From NCBI GenBank assembly GCA_027704905.1, contig CM051006.1, forward strand, positions 10,127,725 through 10,191,724: DNA of 64,000 bases, given 5' to 3'. A program made the translations under genes and the position numbers. Of the stretch, positions 51,983-64,000 are shown piece by piece. Positions within the stretch are counted from its first letter, which is position 1. Each line of letters starts with the position of its first letter. Under the pieces are notes generated by a model. It made no database searches and was not told the origin of the DNA. It saw only the letters and a program-made list of their open reading frames with translations. The DNA comes from Muraenolepis orangiensis (taxonomy: Eukaryota > Chordata > Actinopteri > Gadiformes > Muraenolepididae).

Positions 51983-54419
51983 ATGCTGTCCCAATGTGGT
52001 GTGGTGGTCCTCCTGGTTCTGACAACCGCCGCTGCTGCCTTCGAGTTCAGCCCGGCCCCCGTGGAGGCCTCGACCCGCCGAGCCCGCTTCTCCGCCAACA
52101 GCCCCAGTGAGTAACGGTCACTTTGACTTGAAAAAAGTTGATACTTGAAAAAGTTTATACCTAAAAAGAGTTAATACTTAAAAAAATTGAATACTTGAAA
52201 AAAAAGTTAATACTTGATAAAGTTAATACTTGGAAAAGTTAATACTTGATAAAGTTAATACTTGGAAAAGTTTATACTTGAAAAAGCTTATATTTGAAAA
52301 AGTTAATACTTGAAAAAGTGAATACTTGAAAAAAGTTAAGCATTTCAATCTGAAACACGTGTTTTGTTCTGCTTTACTGCGTAACATGTAGTACACTTCC
52401 TTTTTGCGTTTGTATTATTATAACGCAATATGCATGTATAACGCATGTATTACTATACAACATAACGATCAACATGTGTGTTGATTTGTGAGTCTCAAAT
52501 GATGGCGTCGGAATCTCGCATGCACCTCCGGCCGTGGTTCACGGGTTGTTCTCTGGTCTGTGTGCCCAGATGATGTGGCCACCTGCTTGAACGGCGCCGT
52601 AGCGGTGGGCTGCGGCGTGTTCGCTTGCCTGGAGAACTCCACCTGCGACACGGACGGAATGCATGACATCTGCCAGCTCTTCCTACAAACGGCAGCCACC
52701 TTCAACACGCAGGTAAGGGCCTACACCGCCTGTCTGTCTGTCTGTCTGTCTGTCTGTCCATATGCCTAGATGTCTGATATTCTTTGACACAGTACAAGGC
52801 AGTATCATATGGAGGGTAAACGTCCTTGTTGTTTATCTGCAGGTAAAACAGTATTGTGTTATTGTATAGGGCGGCTATAGCACATTGTTGTGGTAATACC
52901 GGTATATGGAATAAGTGCAAGATAAACACAATGCATATTTTGTTATTCTGCAGGCTACACCTTTGTGGTATTATCCAGGGTAAAGAAAGTACAGTATATT
53001 GTGATTATGGTATACTGTAGGTCTGCATTGTAAAACGTAAAAGTTTGTTATTGTATTGTATATTCAGTTGAGATGTGTGTTACTTTACAGGGTAAAACAC
53101 AGGGTATTGTGTTTCTTGTTCATGGTAAAACACAGGATATTATATTGTTGTGTTTTCCTGTCCAGGGTAAACACAGTATATTATATTGTTGTTTCCTTGT
53201 TCATGGTAAACACAGTATATTATATTGTTGTTTCCTTGTTCATGGTAAAACACAGTATATTATATTTTTGTGTTTTCCTCTCCAGGTTAAAACACAGTAT
53301 TTAATATTTTTGTGTTTTCCTGTTCAGGTAAAACACAGTATATCATATTTTTGTGTTTTCCTGTCCAGGGTAAACACAGTATATTACATGTTGTGTTTCC
53401 TGTTCAGGGTAAACACAGTATATTATATGTTGTGTTTCCTGTTCAGGGTAAGACCTTTGTGAAGGACAGCCTGCGTTGCATCGCTCAGGGAGTGACGGCC
53501 AAAGTGTTTCAAACCATCCGTCGCTGTAATGTCTTCCAGAGGATGATCGCTGAGGTACACACACACACACGTGCACACGCAAACACGCACACACGCACAC
53601 AGACGTACGCACACACACACTCGCAGACGTATACACACACACACACACACGCAGACATATACACACACACGCGCACGCGCGCACCCACACACACACACAC
53701 ACACACCACACACACCACCCACACTCGCAGACGTACATACACACGCACACAGGTATTTTGTCATGCCTAAGCTTCTAGTGAAAAGTCAACCGATTAGTCA
53801 ACCACTTATACAAAATGAATTCAAAAGTCTTGCATGTTGCGGCATGGGTTTGTGTGTGTGTGTGTGAAGTACACCATAGGTATGTCTAACCGTGTGTGTG
53901 TGTGTGTGTGTGTGTGTCTGTGTGTGGTACACCATAGGTATGTCTAACCATGTACGTGTGTTGAAATGTCTCTAATGAGTGTGTCTGTGTAATAGGTACA
54001 TGGATAATGAGAATGGTATGTCTGTTTGATATAGATTGGTGCTGGTATTGACTGTATAAAGAGCTACATGGATGTATGGGTGTATAGTTTGTATGTATAA
54101 TTAGCTTGGTATTTGGTGGGCTATGTATGTATGTAGGTGTGTATGTATTAAGCAGGGGTTTATTGTGTGCTATACTTGATTAACTGTGTGTGTGTGTGTG
54201 TGTGTGTGTATGTTGTAGGTGCAGGAGGATTGCTACAACAGTCTGGATATCTGCACAGTGGCGCGCACCAACCCAGACGCCATCGGAGAGGTGGTGCAGG
54301 TGCCCACTCACTTCCCCAACAGGTAGACACACACACACACACACACACACTGCATTACATGCATAGCCACAACATGGAACCTGAGCAGTTGGACACAGCA
54401 TTGCATAACCTCCAACAAC

Positions 54420-54471
<52 letters not shown>

Positions 54472-56026
54472 TATTATTATTTCAATTTCATATAGCGCTT
54501 TTCTGGACAACAAAGGCGCTTTACAGACAGGGTAAAATTGCACACACATTAAAATAATTGTATAGTTAAATATATTCAAATAAGACTGATAAGATAGATA
54601 AAATAACAATTAAAAATAAATAAATACAAAACTTTTAAATTGTTATTTAGAGTCATGGGAAAGAGGGAGGATGATTAGCAGGGGAAAGCCAGTTTGAAGC
54701 GGTGGGTCTTGAGTGCCTGTTATCCAGATACAGACATATTCTCTGGCATAACATTTAGTAACTTTTTTTTAAATCTAAAGAGACATTGTTTATTTTTACA
54801 ATTAATAACCACGTCAGGGAAATGGCATTTTGCTCAAGGATGCTTCAAGGTATACATTGTAGTTAAAATCTGATGTCTTGTAATCACACATTTTGCATAC
54901 ACCGGTTTGCAAAATGCAGTGGAATCCATGACTTCCCGACCACACGTTTTTGTTGCTGCCCTGGGCTGTGTCCCATCAGGCCTGTTTATAATAAAACTGT
55001 TTTGAAAACTCCAGATGAACCATAAAGACAAAAAACATGACTTTATCATGATCTGTGTGTGGGTGCCAGCCTTCTTGGTTTGAATAATTCCTTCACATGG
55101 GATTTGACCTCAGATCAACCGTATTCAAAATGAAATCTATCTTTTTCCGCTCAAATATGTTCTCTGTGCAGCCATCCTATTAAACCACTGTACATTGCAT
55201 ATTACTATTTACTGTTACATTTGCACAATTGGTAAGATGCTAACTTATTTTGCGCTGTACTGTACTTGCCGTGCTGTGCAATGACAATACATTTGAATCG
55301 AATCTTTGAATCGAATCTTTAAACACAAGTGTGACACATCCAGACGGGTGGCTCACGCACTCGCATATGTACCGGATACCCGGATCCTTACTCGTAGCGC
55401 TAAGTCGATTATCTAAGTAGATTAGATACTATAGATAGGTAGATATTGTTATATATTGTTTGCCAACTTATTGTACTTTTTCCTTACTGTACTTTTACCT
55501 GAACGTATTGTACTTCTACCTGAGCACTGGTTCAGTTCATGGAGACTTAGAAGTGAAAGTTAGAAATGAAAATGCACTTTTGACTGAGTTGTTCTCTTAC
55601 CTTCCTTTGTAGAACGCACACTATTGTCACTACTATAAGTCGCTTTGGATAAAAGCATCTGCTAAATGGCTAATGTAATGTAATGTAATGTAATGTAATG
55701 TAATGTACTGCCCCACTCCCAGGTACTACAGCACCCTGCTGCAGGCGCTGCTGGCCTGCGATGAGCAGACGGTGGCGGCGGTTCGGGCGGGCCTCATCGC
55801 CCGGCTGGGACCCGACATGGAGACCTTCTTCCTGCTCCTGCAGAACAAGCCCTGCGTCCCCGGGGCCGGCGCCGGCATGGCGGGCAGCCACAGCAACCCG
55901 GCCAGCTGGAGGAACATGCCCGTGTTCAGCATCCAGCCCAGCTTCAGGGGTCGCGACCCCACCCACCTCTTCGCCCGCAAGAGGTCCGTGGACGAGAAGC
56001 TGCGCCAGTACAAGGCGGAGAATTAG
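51983..56026 (+). CDS. stc1: Stanniocalcin 1, preprohormone
   Basis: Secreted glycoprotein hormone that lowers calcium uptake in fish, made in the corpuscles of Stannius. Five exons: 51983-52106, 52570-52712, 53447-53554, 54219-54322, 55723-56026, giving 783 bases, 260 aa. Residues 1 to about 19 (MLSQCGVVVLLVLTTAAAA) form a signal peptide; a dibasic site (TRRARFS) follows about residue 32. The mature part has the conserved cysteine pattern including GCGVFACLENSTCDTDGMHD with the N-glycosylation sequon NST, then IRRCNVFQRMIAEVQEDCY and HFPNRYY. The C-terminus RGRDPTHLFARKRSV is the fish STC1 type, not STC2. Exons 3 and 4 (108 + 104 bases) correspond to one 212-base exon in human STC1. Confidence 0.96.
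52115..52340 (+). repeat. stc1: 17-base minisatellite at the start of stc1 intron 1
   Basis: About 12 units of GAAAAAGTTAATACTT with small variants, starting within 20 bases of the exon 1 donor at 52107. Confidence 0.9.
52820..53452 (+). repeat. stc1: Minisatellite built on the stc1 exon 3 acceptor
   Basis: At least nine units of about 40 bases (53080-53450), with older, diverged units from about 52820. Each carries TTTCCTGTTCAG followed by GGTAAACACAGTATATTA. The last one is the real acceptor followed by exon 3 (GGTAAGACC). Confidence 0.93.
53555..53760 (+). repeat. CA-rich start of stc1 intron 3
   Basis: Imperfect CACACG and CACACA text directly after the exon 3 donor. GT runs later in the intron (53850-53925, 54186-54209) are complementary to it, and the last abuts the exon 4 acceptor. 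Confidence 0.85.
55480..55712 (+). repeat. SINE-type repeat with (TAATG)n tail next to stc1 exon 5
   Basis: Shares GAACGTATTGTACTTCTACC, TTGTTCTCTTACC and ATAAGTCGCTTTGGATAAAA with reverse-oriented copies at 12722-12900 and 36045-36165. The pentamer tail ends ten bases before the exon 5 acceptor AG, so the element now supplies part of the branch-point region. Confidence 0.75.
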
Positions 56027-56061
56027 AGGCCGTGCTGCTCACGCGGGCTGCTGCTCACTGC

Positions 56062-56107
<46 letters not shown>

Positions 56108-56163
56108 ACGCATACATGCATACGTGTGTGTGTGCATGTGCACACATGCACATGCACACACAC

Positions 56164-56204
<41 letters not shown>

Positions 56205-56878
56205 TTTGGATACATGCTTGCATGCATGCATCCTGAATATTCTTGTCATACACACACACACACACACACCAATGTCTATGCACATGGATAAAAACACACA
56301 CACACACACCATTTGCACACAAGCTTTCTCTTTTTTCTTTTAATTTATTCAAATGCTATTCTAAGCTGTATCTAACCAACGAAAACATACGCGTTGCTTT
56401 TAACTAATCTAATCTAAACCAAACGTCAAACATTATAGATGCAGAACATTTAAAAACAACCCCCCCCCCCCAAAAAAAAACATGTTGATGATCATTGTGG
56501 TCTGTTTTCTTGTACAATGTTTAATTTATGAGGCCTCTAAATTTGATAAAGTGCATGGATCCAAAAGTTATATCAAAGCTTCGAGGGAGACAAGGTGGGT
56601 TCACGCTGGTCGTGAACTCATCTTCCTCCTTCTGATTGGCTCTCTCTCGCGTCCGTCATGTACCGTTTGACATTGTATGTTACTATGCTAAGGCTAATTA
56701 TGCTAAGGCTAACTATGCTAAGGCTAGGATACAGTGTCGAACACGTTTACTGTGACGAGCAGCAGGGTTTGGAAAGATTGTGTATAATATAGATATATAT
56801 ATATGTATACAAAAATATATTAAATAAGGAACTTAAGTAGAAGTCTGGCACTCTGCTGCGGAACCTTGTTTGTATTGG

Positions 56879-56884
56879 AATAAA
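56879..56884 (+). terminator. stc1: Poly(A) signal AATAAA of stc1
   Basis: Canonical hexamer about 850 bases past the stop codon; ATTAAA at 56819-56824 and another AATAAA at 57197-57202 are alternatives. The 3' UTR between carries several CA repeats (56065-56310). Confidence 0.5.
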
Positions 56885-56899
56885 TTATGAGTCATATGG

Positions 56900-58410
56900 T
56901 GGATTTTGGCTGATTTTGTCTGTTTTTACGATTTTTCTCTGCTTGTAATTATTTTCCCATTTACCATCAGAAGTTTTAAACATGGAGGAGAAACAATTAT
57001 TATTATTTTCCTCATTTTATTCATATATTCTAATCTAAACACATTGACAAATAATGCTTGTTTGGTATTTGGTAGTAATGGACTGATAATGAACTACGTT
57101 TATGGCCAGGCCATGTACAAGTGTTTAATACATCGCACCACTAGGGGACAGCATGGCAGCATCGTTTATATCGTGTGTAGTAAATAGTAGGATACAAATA
57201 AAATACATTGAAATACCTTTTGAATAGCTCTCGTCATAAATAGAAAAAATACTAGTAGTGCGACCATTAGGATGTTTTAATTATCTACATTTAATACGCG
57301 AACATGATAATATAACACATGATGGTTTAATGCATTTTGAGCCGAGAAAAGCGCAGATGGCTTTCAGATGCGGTGTTTCAGGAATCATTTTCGCTTTCTC
57401 TATGCAGCAATCCAACACATTACGTTTTATTCGTGAATAGTTCATAGTGAGTTAATAATAAATAGCTTTTCCAGGTTTTTCCGGCTGGAAAGGGGAAGTG
57501 AAGGATCTCTACCATTTCCCCCGGGGGTAACAGTCATGGTCCCGGCTCACTGAAACACCTCATTAACTGGAGCTGGTGGAGAGCAATCAGCCAAGCGGTT
57601 CACCAACCTCGAATGAAGGGGGCTGTATTGAAAGAGCACTTGTTTAACGCTAGAAATAGATTTGAAATTGCATTATGGTGACTAACACCTCGCCGATGGA
57701 GGATCCAGGAATCAAACTAGCAATCGACTTGTGGCCAGATACCTGCTCTAATTTAGCCTAATAGCATTAACAATAAGCTTTCTATTTGGTCATCTATTAG
57801 TATATTTTATCCAGTGACCTACAGTGAATTTGAGATAAATGTCATGATAGTCTATTGGTTAGGGTGTGGGACTCCCAGCTGAAGGGGTCTGGGTTTGATC
57901 CCCAACCCACGAGGCCTAACCCTCTACCTGCTCCATAATAACATGTATTGTGGATTCACTATAAGTCACTTTGGATACAAGTGTCTGACCATTGACTAAA
58001 TAGTTAACGTGTTGCGATTGTCATCGAAGGCTCCATGCAGGTATAACCATACCTCCTTACCAGCCAATAATGCAAGAATAATCATAAATATAAGAATGCA
58101 TGTGTGTACAGCAAAAAGGCCAACGTAAAAATGTTCAAGGACTACGAAGCTTGTGACATATTGGTGTGTAAAATAATCAATAACCTCTATGGATAACTAC
58201 TGAATGGGAAATTTGTGTGTGGGCATAAAGAGTGTGCTATGGGAGAAAGCCCAGATGGGTGGCTAATCATTGAAAGACATCCTCAAAAGACATCCTGGAA
58301 GTTGTAGTCCGTTTGCCAAGATTAAAAAGCTTTCTGTACACAATCTCCCTGAGGCCTTGATCACTGTAGACGTTTCCTGGTGAACACAAATAACCAACTA
58401 GTAACCACAT
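56900..58410. other. Convergent spacer between stc1 and the FGFR gene
   Basis: Contains one SINE (57840-58010). Otherwise no coding or RNA signal is recognised. Confidence 0.6.
57840..58010 (+). repeat. tRNA-derived SINE 3' of stc1
   Basis: Sense copy with TATTGGTTAGGGTGTGG (A box) and GGGTTTGATCCCC (B box), ending in ATAAGTCACTTTGGATACAAG, a tail typical of teleost SINEs. A different family from the CA-bearing one. Confidence 0.75.
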
Positions 58411-58411
58411 G

Positions 58412-58434
58412 TTTATTTTTGTTTACGCTTTATT
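58412..58434 (-). terminator. fgfr1: Possible poly(A) signals of the FGFR gene
   Basis: AATAAA on the minus strand at 58412-58417 and 58429-58434, about 870 bases past the stop. They are the first pair of canonical hexamers I noticed downstream in gene sense. Confidence 0.4.
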
Positions 58435-59305
58435 TATACACTTAAAAAGCATTATCTGTGCAACAGAGCTGACTTCAAACCTGACTTGTAACACCGACAA
58501 CACAAAGGCTGGTATAGTCTCTCTGGCTTTGCAACTGAGCTTCATTATGTACAACATGTAGTCAGTAAGGAGGACAGTATAACCACTCCTGTAAGAGTTA
58601 GAGTGCACGCCTCCTGGGGCCCAACTGTTCAAACCCTGACGTCCGTCTGCAATCTTCTTAAGCATATCCTTAAAAAGATGTGCATTCACCCCTACCTGCC
58701 CCCCTTGATGGCAAGTATCTTAAACAACTGTAACTTGCCGGCTGGATAGGATAATCTGTTAAATGACTAAAGGGTAAATGCTGATAATCACAACAGATAT
58801 TGATTATGATAAGCAAAAAAAAACATTTCTCTTTCTTGTTCTACAGCAGTGTTTCCCAAACTTGGGGTAACCTACGCAGGGGTTAAGGGAAATTGCTGAC
58901 TTTAGACACAAGTTAGTAACAACTACTTAAAATGCACATTTGTTTACTGCAACACCAGGCTGAAAAGGGTTAAAACACTGTATTGGTGAAGTGGATGCAC
59001 AAAAGCGCAAGAAGTTTGGGTGGTTATGAATTGTTTTTCAGATGTAAAACTGGGAACACAACCCCTAGGGAAGCACTCCCAGAGATGTTCCTCCAGAACT
59101 CTGCTTCGACCAGGCGGTGGGAAAAGGGGATGCTGTCTCCATCATCCCACCAGACCAGCATCAGCACCACTGACTACTGCAGCAGCAGCTACAGTCCAGC
59201 TCTGCCCTCGCCAGCCACCACACAGCCACACAGCCACCACACAGGGACACATGGAGCCCTGTGTTCCCAGGAAGAGGAACGGGAAGGGGAGGTGTAGGGC
59301 TGAAC

Positions 59306-63688
<4,383 letters not shown>

Positions 63689-64000
63689 CTGTGCATTCAC
63701 CAAAAAAAATATTAATATATATTTATACTTATACAAACACCGTGACGGCATTGTATGACGCATTGACACAAAGTCTCGTCAATACATAAACACGACAAGA
63801 AAAAGGTAAAAAGTTAAGAGAAGAGTATAAATACTAATATTTATATTAGTATTATTATTATAATACAAATATTTATTAAATATTGATACAACTTTTTTTA
63901 AATAATACTATAACAATTCATAAAAGATAATAATAAATAATAAATAAATATAAATAAAATAATAAACATGAATAAATACAAAAGAGGAGAAATGGAGACC
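63689..64000 (-). other. fgfr1: FGFR intron, cut by the window edge
   Basis: Sequence upstream of the 63688 exon in gene sense. It is AT-rich with (TAAATAA)-like text, and I see no exon in it. Confidence 0.6.

Overview
The window is vertebrate nuclear DNA, almost certainly from a ray-finned fish. Genes are split into short exons with GT-AG introns, the stanniocalcin is of the fish corpuscle-of-Stannius type, tRNA-derived SINEs are frequent, and the density of long dinucleotide repeats is extreme. That density resembles gadiform (cod-like) genomes, but the assignment to that order is only an inference.

Layout. (1) 419-21442, minus strand: a fast-skeletal-type sarcomeric myosin heavy chain. 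It has a TATA box, two non-coding exons and 33 coding exons (1652 codons); the last part of the rod lies beyond position 1. (2) 25648-27122, minus strand: a three-exon Pcc1-domain gene (LAGE3, KEOPS complex). (3) 28256-49666, plus strand: a complete 20-exon cGMP-dependent protein kinase of the PRKG1-beta type (693 aa). Its intron 17 carries a 4.5-kb Ty3/gypsy element (43736-48234, antisense) with two identical 179-bp LTRs and a 5-bp target duplication, but with frame breaks in its coding region. (4) 51983-56026, plus strand: a complete five-exon stanniocalcin 1 (260 aa). (5) 59306-63688, minus strand: the 3' seven exons of an FGF receptor, closest to FGFR1, with an unusually short C-terminal tail. 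LAGE3 and PRKG1 are divergent (head to head). stc1 and fgfr are convergent. The neighbours belong to unrelated pathways and do not form a functional cluster.

Exon boundaries were set by matching GT-AG sites to reading phase and, from memory, to the conserved exon sizes of each family. Running totals divide by three for every complete gene.

The most unusual structure is the way tandem repeats sit on splice sites. Three minisatellites are built from copies of a splice junction itself: PRKG1 exon 13 donor (about 45 units), myosin exon 8 donor (20 units) and stc1 exon 3 acceptor (about 9 units). A fourth directly abuts the myosin exon 11 acceptor. Several PRKG1 acceptors use a (TG)n tract where a polypyrimidine tract would normally be, and PRKG1 exons 5 and 18 are each sandwiched between complementary (GT)n and (CA)n arms. 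The PRKG1 protein also departs from the family at cGMP-selectivity residues of its second cyclic-nucleotide site and in its glycine-rich loop.
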